From positions 30,147,715 through 30,211,714 of the forward strand of contig OU452200.1 of assembly GCA_911728435.2 (NCBI GenBank): a stretch of 64,000 nt of DNA, written 5' to 3'. The notes under the pieces are model-generated. The model worked only from the letters and a program-made list of their open reading frames with translations, searched no databases and was not told where the DNA came from. The position numbers and the translations under genes are program-made. The DNA comes from Apoderus coryli (Eukaryota; Arthropoda; Insecta; Coleoptera; Attelabidae). How positions within the stretch are numbered: position 1 is the stretch's first letter; each line of letters opens with the position of its first letter. This document shows positions 46,340-59,242 of the stretch, one piece after another.

Positions 46340-47599
46340 TTTACTTAAAAAAAATATTTCCTGAATGTAAAGAGTTATGGCACTACATAACGAACTGATG
46401 TAACGGAAAATATCCCAATATTAAAAAGAATTTGGAAAAAAGAATTTACAAAAACCCATTTCGTTTTACCACTCAGGGCAGTTGAATTAATATAAGGATA
46501 TTCTATAGACTCACTTCCATTAATTTATGGATGGAAACATGAATTGAAATTTATAAAAGCAAAGCCCGATAAAGTGAAGTTGATTGAAAACATATATTTG
46601 GCATAAAAAGAAATTCGTTATAGATTAATAATATTGAATATGCCAACGTAAAATATAATAATAATAAACCTGACCTTTCCTAACCTTTACTTTACCAATT
46701 GTTTAGAAGTGACGACGTTTGTTGAGCTATTGTACAATAATTGCGGTTAAATAATGATATCCCACATCTACATGGCCGAGTTGTTGTTCCGGCCCAGAAT
46801 TTCCAGTCAGACCGAACTTCCTGTCACTCAATAATGTCTCTAAAATCAATCTATTTATTTGGGGATTATACTAATAACCAGTTTTTGCCTCCAAGGGAGA
46901 AAAGAAAATTATTTCGACCGGAAATCTAGTGTATTTGTTTTAGATCCTACACCTGATGTATGGAAGTTTGAAGAGCGAACATTAAATAATAATAGTTTGT
47001 GCAACTAAAGTGGATATGATGTTCATATATGGACATTTCACACGAGTTGTAAAGTTTGCTTTTTCTACTGACGAATCAATAAAACACTTCAAATATAGAA
47101 TAGGTAGGTCAGTATTATCTAGTGACATTACTTGTTAAATTATTTATACAAGTATTTCAGTGGCGGCTTCTGGCATTTATGTGCTTCTTATGCTGTTTGG
47201 GCAAGATTCTTTTGGTAGGTGCTAAGGTCTTAGTGCAATTAAACGCAGGCATATATGTTTCTATGCTGGGCGATAGCCGGCCGTCAGATGGTTGTATATT
47301 GGAAGTAGTGGCAGTGTTGCGGATTGTTCCTGAATTATAGATGAAAACGGGAAATGAAAATTAACAAACCTAGATCACAGAGAAAGGGAAATTTTTAAAT
47401 AAAAACCCCATATAATATACATTTGAAAACAACTACCAGCTGTTTTCATGATTGCATGTTATATCGATGTTTAAAGCTTTCGATAATTTGACACTGCCAA
47501 CTAGAACATGTCATTCGATTGCTCGATTTCATGTCCTAACTAGTGTGTATATGAAATGGCATATGTATACATTCTACACATGGTTCAAAATAGAGCAAA
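46340..47599. other. Spacer upstream of copia relic
   Basis: The frames 46741-46929 and 47122-47340 (+) lack recognised domains. A TGGCGGCTTCTGGCA element-end-like string is at 47160. The copia relic's gag/integrase may be decayed here, but I cannot read it. Confidence 0.4.
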
Positions 47600-49160
47600 T
47601 ATCCATGTAGGAGTAGAGAAGGGTATTTTTCTGAGCACTGCGAACAATGTAAAGCCTATCGAGTATGGATTCTCCACAGAAATAGAGAAACTTGAAGAAA
47701 AATCAGAAATTAATGATGTATAAGAAAACTTTGTTGAAATTGAATGCAACGTAGAAGCCGGTTAGACCGCGTCAAATTTTAACAGGGCGAAGACCACGCA
47801 AAGCATGTCACGAATAAGCAGCTATCAATGAAGTTTCACAAAGTAAAGAAAATTTTATGGCTGAAATACCGTTGAAAAAAGCGATTTGTAGTCCTGAAAA
47901 AGACAAATAATTTAGTGCTGTGGCTAGTGTAATCAAATCAATTCTGTAGAATGATATTTGGGAAATTGTGGAGCGTCCAGAAATACAAAATGTGATCGGT
48001 TGTCGAATGATACTGCGAAATAAGTCCCAACATGATGGCTCCATCGAAAGAAGAAAAGCAGAAAGGGAAGCTCAGAGTTTTTCTCAGCAGTTCATGTTCA
48101 TCAAAAATTTGCGCCTGTGTTAGTTCAGTTCATCTTTTCTCTGCGATAGCAGCAACTTACGATATGTTGATTAGGCAATTTGATGTGACTACAGCTTATT
48201 TAAACGGCGATATACATGGCAATTCCACATAAATTAGAAAAATGTCATAATATCTGAAAATGAACTTGGCGAACTGCAAGCAAAAGTAGTGAAGATACCT
48301 GAAGATTCAAAATTTGGAGATAAAGTTTGCCGACTGAGAATGTCATTATATGGTCTTAAACAAGTCGGTCGAAATTGGCATTTCAAATTTTCAAATACAA
48401 AGTTTATATTTTTTGTATATTTTTTGTTAGTGAAGGTAAAGATGATTTCTTTCGAAAGATAAAGAGAAAATTGAATAATTGAAAACCCATCTTACAAATG
48501 AATCTGAACTGAAATCTTAGGAGATTAGATATTATTTTGGACTTGATTTTCTCTGTAAGAAAATAAAATAGTGCTTAGTCAACGCAGTTATATTAAAGAA
48601 GTATTGAAAAATTTTGAAATTTTTGGATCTAAAACCAGTTTCTACTCCTTTGAAAATGAGTGGAAAATTTGCGGAAACAACTTTATTAGATGAAACAGAC
48701 TTGCCATAAATCGCGAATTAGTTGGTATTTCTCATTCTGTAAGCCTCCTAAAGTACTGTACATTTTGGAGTTGCATTTATGAAATCTGAAGAACCACTAT
48801 TAGGATATACCGATGCTGATTGTCGACAAGACAGACGTTCATATAGTACTGGATATGCATTTATTTTAGGAAATTGTGGTATATTTTTGGGAATCTAAGA
48901 AGCAACCTACTACCTAGAACTATCTTCTACTGAGGCAGAATACATGTGTTTAACTGAAGGAACTAAATAATGTATGTATCTTCGAAGATTTTTGAGTGAA
49001 CTTGAATTTGAGTCATTAGCGCTACTAAATGTTAATTTGGCAGCTCAACAACTTCCTAACATACAGTAGCACATTCCCAAAGTAAACATATTTTGATGAT
49101 AAAATACATCATTTTGTTCGTGAAGCGGTAGCTAACAATTAAATAATGCTGGAAGAATAA
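47600..49160 (+). pseudogene. Ty1/copia polyprotein relic (late integrase linker, RT, RNase H)
   Basis: Broken frames show the copia order. CKAYRVWIL (~47650) and GRRPRKACHE (~47785) come from the linker after integrase. NDIWEIVERPE, NVIGCRMILRNK and DGSIERRKAER (~47950-48065) are RT start. QFDVTTAYLNGDIH (~48175-48220) is RT motif A with its Asp. VCRLRMSLYGLKQVGRNWH (~48325-48385) is motif B. The YVDD box expected near 48410 is deleted. EIRYYFGLDFL and LKPVSTPLKMSGKF follow, then RNase H: GYTDADCRQDRRSYSTGYAF (~48805-48865) and ELSSTEAEYM (~48920). No LTRs were recognised. Many stops; dead. Confidence 0.9.
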
Positions 49161-50028
49161 ATTAAAGACTCTTTTTATAAAAAAATATATTCAAAAATGA
49201 TTATTATTATTATTAGTATAATATATAGAAATTATTCGACACACATTTATTGTTGTACCTACTCAAATTTCAGTTATTTGTATATGTTATTTCACATTCC
49301 TTTTATGCTTCCGTCTGAAGAAATTCAATTTCATTTTAACATTAAAATAAAATGCAACCTGTATTGCCTTTAATTATTTCATAAGAACATAATAATTGTT
49401 CCAGTTAATGAAGTGTATATACATTCTTATTTATTATATCACACTGTATATGTACCTACTTAAATGAATACTGGTTACACAACAGCGTTGTTGGGGAGAA
49501 AGTGTAATAGGTATATTGAAGACGTGAAGACACACTTAGATATTGTATGCCGTTAAAGTAGATTAATTCTGCTGAGGAATAAAAGCGAACAAAGTAGAAC
49601 GCATCATATTAATGTTGGCTCGTCATAGAAAAAGTAATTTCTTTTAAATCGTTTTATTGTCATATAAGTATTTATTCTCCTACAATTTGTTGAATGAATT
49701 GATGGTAGGCGTACATGGATTTTGTACTGGTAGATTATTTTAAACTTATCATTAAGGAAGAAACTAACCTAAACGATAATTAATATAGCTAATTGTTTGA
49801 CAAACATGACCTACTCTGCAAGTAGTTGTTGTGGTAAAGCCAGTAATCTTGTCGGATATGCCAGATTTTTTTTTTAATTCAAATTCTATTCTCTTCTAGA
49901 AAACTAGAAAATATAATAATTTATTTTGTATATATATACATACGAGTGACATTCAATGTATTCTCGGCATCGAATTGAAATAGTAATGATGAAGGTACTT
50001 AAACTGTCTCATTAGCTAATCACACATG

Positions 50029-50120
50029 GTATAATAGGCATGTTGTCAAGGCTAGTGTTCAAGAATATGGCTTTGAAAAAATTAACCGTCCACTCTAGGG
50101 CCCAGAACTAAACCCCCAGC
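50029..50120 (+). pseudogene. Tc1-like transposase scrap
   Basis: One frame reads NRHVVKASVQEYGFEKINRP, L, stop, GPELNP. This parallels the Tc1 segment between the second Asp and the SPDLNPIE box. Too short for a subfamily. Confidence 0.45.
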
Positions 50121-50907
50121 GATTACTTCATGTTCCCCAACCTAAACAAAACGCGTTTTCTGACTATAACGCACATTTTTCGGACATATAGAAAAAATTC
50201 TCCAGAGGGTAATAGAAAGGTAATTTCTCGGTCAAACAGGTTTATTGAAATTATGGAGGATAACAAATTGTCTGCGCAATGAATACCTACTTATCAATTA
50301 GTAACCTGCCGATCACCACTGATGAGTTGTGTGTAAATAATAAATACCATTGGTATTTTCCGAGGTATTTTCATATGCTCAAAGCTTAGATTAAGAAATA
50401 TCAGCTAAATAGCATTTGGAACACGATCGCTTTTATTCTTGAAATCAAAAGTAGGTATTCTATTAAATTAAAAATTTTAATATTTTGATTGATTCTCAAA
50501 ATAAGCGTGAACGTAAGAATAACAAAAATATTTGGTAAAATAATTTTAAAGTCACAATAATTGCAAGTGGTGTTAGTTTGACAGAATACGAGCTGGATTA
50601 ACTAAACATGAATTTTTAATTGTGGTTTATGTCTACCCATCTTGTACATAAAATATATCCTCTAAATTTTAGCAGCAGCAAGAAGCACGGTATCATTTTG
50701 CTTTACTTAAAAATAATACAAGTCAATATATCCATTTTTGCCAAAATGGACAAGATGCATATTATTAGGATCGACACTCAGAGAGCTACGAAATGGTTTG
50801 ATCGACAAAATTCATATCTTCAATTTTATGATATCTTCAACTTTATAAGAATAGGTGAAAGTGATTAGTATATTGATAAGTATTGCAATATTTTAAAAAC
50901 CTCTGAA

Positions 50908-50980
50908 ATCCACCATATACAGAGGATTAGAGGTTCCAGCACACTACCTTGAGGTACTTCTTTGACAACACTGTGCAATT
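50908..50980 (-). pseudogene. LINE RT motif-B scrap
   Basis: The minus strand reads HSVVKEVPQGSVLEPLI, close to the RT consensus GVPQGSVLGPLLF. No further RT motif could be followed on either side. Confidence 0.45.
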
Positions 50981-53900
50981 CAAGTTAACCACAACCGGCT
51001 GCTATACAACTCAAGTAATTTTTACAAAATAAAACACAACTTTGTAATACGCTAAAATATTAAAATTTCGGCAATAGTGTTGTCTGTTGAATAGTATATC
51101 AATAGTTTTTTTACTGTAGGCAAGTCAAACCAGTGTTGTATTCAAAATTTATCACTTTAGGGCGATTATAACTTCTGATGAAAATTTTTTTTGTAGTACT
51201 GTGTAATTTTCAGGGTTACGAAGAAGGTTGTGGTAGTATATAGTAGAGTAGATCCCTCGGGTCTTTGTTTGTTGATTATAATACGCCGCATTGCATCAGA
51301 CAAATCCCAGTGTGATACAGAAAGGCCTTGCGCTTGATTAGTAATAATAATTAGTTATTATGTGTAGCTCACCTATGCAATCCGGAATTATTTTTCTCTC
51401 CAAATTTTCGCATAATTGAATTCATCCATTATGCCTTCGGCGATATGTGTATATGTCATGATGTATACCATTTATCAGCAAAATATAGCTAAACATTATA
51501 AGATATTTAAAAAAATCTACATCTTACAACGGACGGAACAAGTTGGTGTGCTCTGTTTCACACTGGGATTTGACTGACGTGACGAAGCAGCATAATAATA
51601 AGCAAAGCCCCAAGTGATCCAGAGCAGCACGGGCACCGCGCGATCTGTACATGCTTTTGTCTGTAAGCAACCCGGACTCTGTAATGGGAAATAATACGCC
51701 GCTAACTAATAATATGAACTACGTAAATGACACTTATTAATGTATAACAGAGTATAATTTTTTTAAAAACTAATCATATCCGCAGCCATAGTAAAGAATT
51801 TGACTTGTTTTTAATTTTTTACTGTGAAACTGGATGTTATAACTTTTAACATGAGAAGGTAGCCCTAAAACATAAACCTCAAATACGTATCTTTTTATAC
51901 GAAAACATTAAAAATACCTACTGAACGTGTTTCACTCGTTAACATAACTTTTTCTTTATTGTGCGGTTTTTGTACGTACCCTTGCCTTCATTAATTTTAG
52001 TCATAAACGGTAGGGCATTAGTGGATTCCTTTTCTTGCAAAAGACATTTTGTTAGGCTACCTAGTTCCATTAAAATATAAATGAGAAGTCTTTTTTCCAA
52101 ATTAACGCCAATTTTTTACACTGCGTTGTGTGGGTTGATTTATAATAATTAATCAGTAAATTGAAAATTTATATTTATTGTCTGTAATTAAAGCTTTAGG
52201 GGGTCTTAAAAATTATTGGTCTTGTGATATTTCAGCGATAAGTTATTGATAAGATATATATTTGGAAGCTTATTTAGGGAACGTCAAATTCAACTACTAA
52301 AAAGCAACTTTCGTTGTTTTTGGGAAAAGAATCTACTTCTTTTCACTCATATTATAATAATTAAGATACATTATGAATATGCAAAAAATTACTTTTCTAT
52401 TTTATTTACTTATTTTTTTATTTATAATCAAAATTAACAAACTTGTTACCGATATATCCATGTAACGGAACAATACCTTGTATTGTGGCAAGTACCCACT
52501 CGTTATTGAAAATCAGTCTTAACTGTGTATAGATGTGTAGGTTTCTGGTGTCTGTAGGTCGTGATTGATTCGTATTAAGATCTCGAATAAATGTTTCACT
52601 TAGCTGGTTGTTTTAGTGCAATTTACCTTTAACAATACCTACCTGCCGACATATTTTGGATAATTTGTTCACAAAATTTAATTGACCAACGTGATTTCTA
52701 GGTTACTTTCTCTTACAACTACATAAATACTTATAAGGTTAGGTAATACCAAATAAATAATATCTATTTTAATATAATATTATATACGTTATAGAAAGTA
52801 CATTTGCAATAAATATTGACTATTGTCAATATATTTATTCTGGAAGCACAATAGACATAAACGAAAATTGTTCTGTAAAATTTAATTAGCGTCCTGCATT
52901 ATATGAATTAACATATGCAAATAAATTGAATATTAACAATATGTAATTGAATTATTATCTATAATTATATATGGTCGCAGTAACATTTTTATATTTAATG
53001 CTTTTATATGTTTAATAATCAAAATTTAAATGCCGCAATGTGATTACTAAATGCCATAATATGAATTTAGTTTCCCTGAATTTAATTACATTAATAAATA
53101 ATGAATAACGCCAACATGAAGCTATAAACGTCTTCGCAAATAATTAAGCGCTCACAGCTCACCGAAACAAGACTAGTACTGGGTCGTCTGCTAGACAGTA
53201 TAACCCATCAATGTTAAATGTTAGACATTGTTTGTCAAAAAATTGAATTTACCTTATAAAGACAAAGATTAGGCAATTCATAAATTTTATAAGGACCTCG
53301 CCGTCATCTACGTCGTTATCCTATAGAATTGCTTCTCAAAATTTCGCACTTCAGATGCTAATTATATAATATTATGATTTTTCATATTAGTTGTTGGAGA
53401 ATAAAGGATAGTTTTTCTATTGAAGAAATCAGTATTTATTGTAGAAGGAGCCTGGTCACTAAAAAGGAAACTTTTCTTGCAGTTTACACTTAAGTACGGC
53501 AAAAGTTTGCTCTGTGATCAGCATTTTGTTCGTGTAATGTCTGTACAACTTGGTACTTATGGTAAATATGCTATTATTAATAATCTTCGAAGTCCTACGT
53601 TTTTACAAATTACACTATTATTCGTAATAATTCTTTTGAACCCTTTCGTATACTGTTAGCGTCTTTCTGGATATAAAAGCTCATATTGTTGTGTTCTCTA
53701 ATTACTAATTTACACACTATACAATTTTTTTTAAGCAACAACAGTATTGCAATAATTCTGTATGTATCTCGAAACAACTTTGTGCTAGTTTTTATTCTGT
53801 CGAAACTAACATGAGCTTAATACATATGTATAAACAAAGCGTGATCTTTTGAGAATTCATGGCAAACTTGATTGAATATATATTAACTTCTACAGCGGAA

Positions 53901-54766
53901 AAGCCGTTTATCGACCATAAGAAAGTCCAAAGTTGGCTCTAAAAAATAAAATTTTCCGTAGACAATGAAAAATTAATCTGTCAAGAAGCCGCTATTAACT
54001 AGTGTGAGTACACCAAATTTCATAAGATTCTAATAATAAATAAAAAAGTTATTAAGCCTGAAAGAAAATGCAATATTTCTTAATAACGCCCTATAGATAT
54101 TTTTAATTTCAAAGTAAAATCTCTAGGAGAATAACACTGCGCAACATTGGTCTTATTAACCGAACCTGTATATCTTTGGAAAATTGACTTAGTTGTCATA
54201 TTAAAGTAATTTCATGAGTATATTTTCCTACTGGTTTGAAACATAGAGTAGTTATTAATAAATATATACCATATATTGAGTTTGTTGTTGTATGGAGTTT
54301 AATGATATCATGTCAAAATAAAATATCCAACGCATTATATAATATAATCAACAGACCTTTGTAGGATTTCAAATCGTGTCTAATTTAGTTTTACTTTTCT
54401 TCAGATGCAAAATTTTTGAAAAAAAAACAATTTTTGAAAGTAGTTTTTGGAAGTTGCTTTCACTCAATTAATATTCACAATAGACCTTCGTGTGCTCACA
54501 GGAGGACCCACTTATTCTGAACCTTGAAAGAGTTAATTATATTAATTCCTCAAATAACCAACCGAAGTATTTCTGCTCTTAGAATTAGAATGTTACGATA
54601 TTCTGAAAAAATATTGTATTGTAGCTGTATTGCCCTGCCTTATATACAATAACTTATAACTAATTTCTTTCAAACGATATTAGAAAAGTCTACTTATAAT
54701 GATTTTGTATACTGTAATAGTATGTACAGAAAATAAAAATTTATAGTAATTTATATTGGAAGAAAT

Positions 54767-54792
54767 AGTCCATACTCACAATGCAGTGCAAT
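54767..54792 (+). repeat. Dispersed AGTCCATTCT block, copy near foldback
   Basis: TAGTCCATACTCACAATGCAG. The copy at 60619-60647 matches this and the ~25 bp that follow (AAAGCAAACTACAAC versus GAAGCAAACAAACAC), and each leads into a hammerhead-like string. Confidence 0.5.
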
Positions 54793-54797
54793 ATCTA

Positions 54798-55452
54798 AAA
54801 TAAAGCAAACTACAACGTCACCTCCACAAAATGTCGGAGGTATAAATCCCCATCATGAGTCAAAATATATCAATTAAAAAGGAAACGGTATGCCACAACA
54901 AATAGTTAACTAAAGAATACTCACGGTGTCGCCATGGAAGTTTTTATAGAGGTAAGCAATTTAAAAAAAAATATCTTTATATTATTAAATTAACCCATTA
55001 TTCTTCAATAAGATAAAAGTAAATTAAACACTAAAAGTAAGTCTGAATCTTGAGTACAATTATTAAAAACCCACTTAGAGTTAAAAAGGGCGGATAACCC
55101 CGGGTTTGAGTAACTCCATTTGGTGTCACCATCTATCCGCCGTTCTCTCTAAATGTATTTTTAATTGTGCTGAAGACGCAGACTTACTTTTAGTGTTTAA
55201 TTTAATTTTATCTTATTGAAGAATAATTTAATAATATAGATAATTTTTTTGAATTGTTCACCTCTAAAAAACCTCGATGGCGACACAATGAGAGTTCGAT
55301 AGTTGTTTGGTTGTTGTGGCACACCGTTTCCTTTTTAATTGATTTGTTTTGACTGATGATGGGGGTTTAACCTCCGAAACATCTTTCTGATGTGCTGCTA
55401 ACGTGATGCTAATATATGAATTTTGTGAAGGTGACGTTGTAGTTTGCTTTAT
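54798..55452. mobile_element. 655-bp foldback element with ~300-bp arms
   Basis: The left arm 54798-55096 pairs with the right arm 55134-55452. Matching words include ATAAAGCAAACTACAACGTC, AATTAAAAAGGAAACGGT, TTCTTCAATAAGATAAAA, AAACACTAAAAGTAAGTCTG and CGGCGGATA. The right arm has a ~30-bp insertion near its outer end. The 37-nt centre is GC-rich (ACCCCGGG). The right arm carries a hammerhead-like string on the plus strand and the left arm its decayed inverted copy. No coding sequence. Confidence 0.85.
55353..55393 (+). ncRNA. Hammerhead-like motif in foldback arm
   Basis: CTGATGA, stem II GGGGGTTTAACCTCC, GAAAC, then stem III ACATC/GATGT with a 5-nt loop. The base after stem III is G, not allowed at the cleavage position in the consensus, and stem I does not pair. 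Probably a decayed ribozyme. Confidence 0.5.
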
Positions 55453-55454
55453 TA

Positions 55455-57355
55455 TAAATAGTCGGTGCATGATTATAAATAGTATTTGAGTTTATTTGCG
55501 TTTTATATTTCTCTTATTATATTTTCACTGTACCAAATATAGAAAAGTTTAAATAAATTTTCCTTGTTATTACAGCCTTTACAAATACATTTACAAACCC
55601 TAATCTGTAGCTTTTCAGTCCCATTCAAAATTACCTCCGTTTACATAGAAAATACTCGTTTGCAAATTTGATAAATGTCTCCGGTTGTGCAAATAGTCAG
55701 ATGTTTACAATCCAGATGAATATAACCAATCATTTAAATCCGCATATCCCCAGATTTTAGAACAAACTAAATCTTTGTTGAAAAACAATAGACGCATTGT
55801 TTACAAAATTAGGCGAGCGGAAAATCGTATGTTACACGTCAGTGAACACAATTCTAACGAAAACAAGAGGAATTTCACAGGATATTTTAACACTTCTTAA
55901 TTTATGGAATAAGTAGATATGAAGCTTCGCTTCAAATGATGACGATGTCAAATATGAAATGCAAAACAAAAAAGTGTTACGATGTAGCAGTATGAAACTA
56001 GGGAGCGCGAAGAATCAAAGATACTTACTTCAATATTTTTGAAACAGAAAAATCATGAAATTATTTTAAACTACACAAATTTTACGAGATATCACATATA
56101 AACTTTTAATGTTTTTATTTCTGGGTGATGCCCTAATGCAAATATATATAGATATCGATGTTGGTTCAAATCCAACTTGTGTCACGAGATTTTTTTAATT
56201 CGTACATTGCATTTCTTTGTACGAGTATACTATGCGCAGTCAACTTAGTTGAATATCTTTGTTTGTTTAGATATATATAAAAAATTAATTTTATATATAA
56301 AATTACTGCAATATATAATTAAAATATTAAAAGTATAATTAAATTCTTTTTACAGAACGTAAAATTTCTAAAATTGCGTAATTTTAAATAATTTATTATT
56401 AATTACAGTAGCAATATTTCGCGTTAGAGGTATGCTTAAATATTTTATACCTCTTTATTAGTTATACAACTAATAATAAGCTCTGACGGATTTGTATAGA
56501 AAAGTGTGCAGCCACCATCATGTTGTAGCTACATTAGCTGTTAGTAGGAACTTCTCAATAACTTCTCGAAGGACCTGCTACAAAAACTACTAGTAAATGA
56601 GTGCAATTAAAGGACTTGGCAATAGGTATGGCCCAACCAAATTGTTATCCACCGCCTCATACATGAAGAGATGACTTCTATTGTATGTGTATGGTTTTTC
56701 TTCTGCAACAATATCTACTCCTACTATTAATCTGCAATCTCTTCTGAAAGGACTTCATCCATGCAAAAGCATAACGTGAACATAGTTTCTTCACAATCTA
56801 TTAAAGCAGCTACAGACTCTTGACTCATGTTAAATTGTTGCTAAATGGAACGATGGATGGATGGAACGATGGATGAACGAATGGACGATGATTCTGCCAT
56901 TCTCAGAAGGACCTCTTCTTCTAAATTCACCGTTCTTCTGTTCTAACGTTTTTAACGTGTCTTATACAGCTGCGCAGCGCGTTGGACTTTGTTTCGACAT
57001 ATTATGCTATATACAATTCTGCCGGTTAGTATAATTGTGAGCTTAACAAAATTAGCAGAATTACCGGGAAAATATATTAAACCAACAATATTGAATTTAG
57101 GTGTTAAACAAGGGCAGAAAACCTTCTGTTCAGGCGCGATATGAAGTACCTATAGCAATACAATTAAAAAAATATTTAACACTAAGGGGCAAACATTAAT
57201 GAAGTCATTCAGAATGCTTCCAAATGACATTTTGAATAATTACTGTACCGTTACTATACATATACCTACAAAAAAGTAAAATTAAAGTTACTAAAATTGG
57301 ATAATTCTTTGGATAACACACATTTTTATCAGAGGCGGCTCGTGGGTTTCGAATA
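55455..57355. other. Spacer with a short GATGGA tandem
   Basis: Only a GATGGATG/GATGGAAC tandem at 56845-56890 was recognised. The open-looking minus stretch around 56700-56840 has no identifiable domain. Confidence 0.45.
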
Positions 57356-57824
57356 TACCGGATGTTCCAGAAAAGTGTGGCGTATCAAAAACATATTTAT
57401 GAATTTTTTATATACTTTGGATCAAAGAAAGTACAGTTATTCTTATGATCCCTAAATCTAAATCTAACCGATTCAATAGAACACCGTATATTTAAAAGCA
57501 CCAATGGATACTAACTAATGTTCTCTTTCAAATGGTATTAGGCTTCCCTATACCTTCCTACCCTCTCTATACAACTGGCATCGTTTCCTAAAGAAATAAT
57601 TATTTTAACTTATTTATTTAATTAACTTTGTTATATTAAATAGTACACCCTGTAATTTACATTATTAAATTACTATTTGCTAATTGCTATTCGAATATTC
57701 CAAAGTAAAATGTTTGCGTAGGAAAATTAGAACTTAAAAAACAAGAAGGTTTCCCTACTATCAAGTAGGACTCAACGAACTTAACAACAATAAACTATGT
57801 AAAAACATTTAACATTTAGTAACA

Positions 57825-58130
57825 AAAGTGTGGGGAGGAACCTGTAGGACCTGTTGTAATAGGACCGTATTTATTTTACTAATCTTTAGCTGGAGAAAAT
57901 TTCCGAGAATTTCTTCTTTTAAGACTACCCAAACTGCTGGAAAACATAGCTTTAGATCTTCGGCAAAACTTGTGGTTCCAGTTGGATAGTGCCCCTGCAC
58001 AATTTGATAGGATAGTAGAGGCGTAGTTACTATGGATATCTTATTTCCTGAGAAATGGATTGGCCGCGGTGGTTCACATAACTAACCCCAAGGTCTCTAG
58101 ATTTAACATCAGCAGATTTTTTCTTATGGC
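57825..58130 (+). pseudogene. DD41D-like transposase, C-terminal relic
   Basis: Pieces: VIGPYLF, AGENFREFLLLRLPKLLENI, ALDLRQNLWFQLDSAPAQFD (second Asp box, normally QxDGAPPHF), then FPEKWIGRGGSHN with decayed WPPRSPDL-like and DFFLWG-like remnants to ~58130. This is the order of the intact protein at 3499. Several stops and shifts. Confidence 0.75.
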
Positions 58131-58249
58131 AATAATATATAATACAAGGTGTCGAGAAAGGGTGGGGGGTATTTGTATCTGCGATGTCCATGTAACGGCG
58201 GGGATGAGAGGAACCGCGTAAGGATGGTCTGTTGAAGCCTACCCGGGAG

Positions 58250-58500
58250 AACATCGCGCTTTTTGCATACGCGTTTATTATCGTAATGGTGATTCGAGAG
58301 TGACAGCTCAACGTTTATATCGTGCAGAATTAAAAATACGGAATGCACCGAAGGAACATTCCAATCCATTTTCTGATGGTATCGCGAGTGAAGAAGAAAG
58401 AGTTTCAGTGCGTCAAAATCCGTCTCAATCAGCTCGCAAACGCAGTTGAAGACTAACTATTAAAAAATCGTCGTTGCACAAGATTCTGAAGCGATTTACA
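58250..58500 (+). pseudogene. Transposase N-terminal (HTH) relic
   Basis: FYYRNGDSRVTAQRLYRAEL, RNAPKEHSN, SEEERVSVRQNPSQSARKRS, stop, RLTIKKSSLHKILKRFTTQK. This resembles the paired HTH region of DD41D-type transposases (…RTSLHRILK). It lies downstream of the C-terminal relic, so the two come from a rearrangement or from two elements. Confidence 0.6.
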
Positions 58501-58769
58501 ACTCAGAAACTCAGAAAGAATTTAACTTTGTATCAAAAATATCGGCCTACGTTTTGAGCATTTGTTGTAGTAAATATAAGTATGATATAGGACATGCGAC
58601 ACTTTTCTGGAACACCCAGTATATTTAAAAACATTTTTCTTAAATGCTCCTGATAGACCTACATACTCCCACGTAAACAACTTTTTCAATTTTAATTTTT
58701 AAAAGTATTGTGAACGCGCTAAAAAAAATTGAGATATAGACGGATATATCCATTTTGAAGTTCCCTGAA

Positions 58770-59242
58770 ACGATTAAGACCATTTCCTGATGGAAGTCTG
58801 TCTGTGTGTATGTATGTGTGTCTGTATGTATTCTTCCTAAATTTTCATATATCAGTAGGGGTCGAGTGATTATTTTAAAGCATTTTTTATCTGCTTTAAA
58901 GCGATAGGTCACTTTTGATATTTGCCCCTATAATTCTCGAGAAAATAGCGTTTAAAGCTGTTAGGTAGTTAGAACGTATATATATTTATTACATTTAAAA
59001 TATAATACGAGAATATACCACACGTTGCCTCATTGATAGAGCCTTCGCTTCGTATGCGGAAGGTTAGGGGTTCAAATACCAGCTCTGGTAATACTTTTTT
59101 TTTCTTCTAATTTTTGAATAAAGTAGTTAGTTTGTTGCGTTATAGTTTATTGGAAATAATGCAAATAATACAATTATAATTATTATTATTAAAATTCTGT
59201 TTCGTTACGCAGGCCATATATTTGTAAATATTATATCTTGTG
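58770..59242 (+). repeat. SINE-like dispersed repeat, copy B
   Basis: Same four blocks as 11501-11990 in opposite orientation: microsatellite block 58790-58830, CTCGAGAAAATAGCG block 58872-58952, tRNA-like segment 59024-59092, and tail with AATTATTATTATTAAAATTC 59176-59242. Confidence 0.65.
59024..59092 (+). tRNA. tRNA-like segment (pseudo-tRNA/SINE head)
   Basis: TTGCCTCATTGATAGAGC resembles a D-arm/A-box. CCTTCGC TTCGTAT GCGGAAGG is an anticodon-arm-like hairpin whose 7-nt loop would place CGT as anticodon. GGGGTTCAAATACC resembles the T-arm/B-box. The T-stem and acceptor stem do not pair properly, so I do not call a functional tRNA. Confidence 0.5.

Larger units (their letters stand above)
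49160..54766. other. Long stretch with two small transposon scraps
   Basis: Besides the Tc1 and RT scraps listed below, an imperfect ~28-bp inverted pair around CAAATCCCAGTGTGA occurs at 51295-51325 and 51550-51580, and a 13-bp hairpin at 52808-52840. The frames at 50620-50868, 52246-52437 and 53420-53659 show no domain. Confidence 0.4.
57358..58619 (+). mobile_element. Third DD41D-like element, internally rearranged
   Basis: The left end CCGGATGTTCCAGAAAAGTG (57358) and right end CACTTTTCTGGAACACCCAG (58619) are inverted over ~25 bp and flanked by TA (57356-57357, 58620-58621). Inside, a transposase C-terminal relic comes before an N-terminal relic, both on the plus strand, the reverse of the normal order. 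An internal TAGTACACCCTGTA at 57642 is another mariner-type end. Confidence 0.75.

Noticed and set aside
58124..58369. Overlapping minus-strand frames
   Set aside because: Antisense to the transposase N-terminal relic; no domain.
59024..59092. Functional tRNA gene with CGT anticodon
   Set aside because: T-stem and acceptor stem do not pair, and the segment is part of a repeat family with a second decayed copy.
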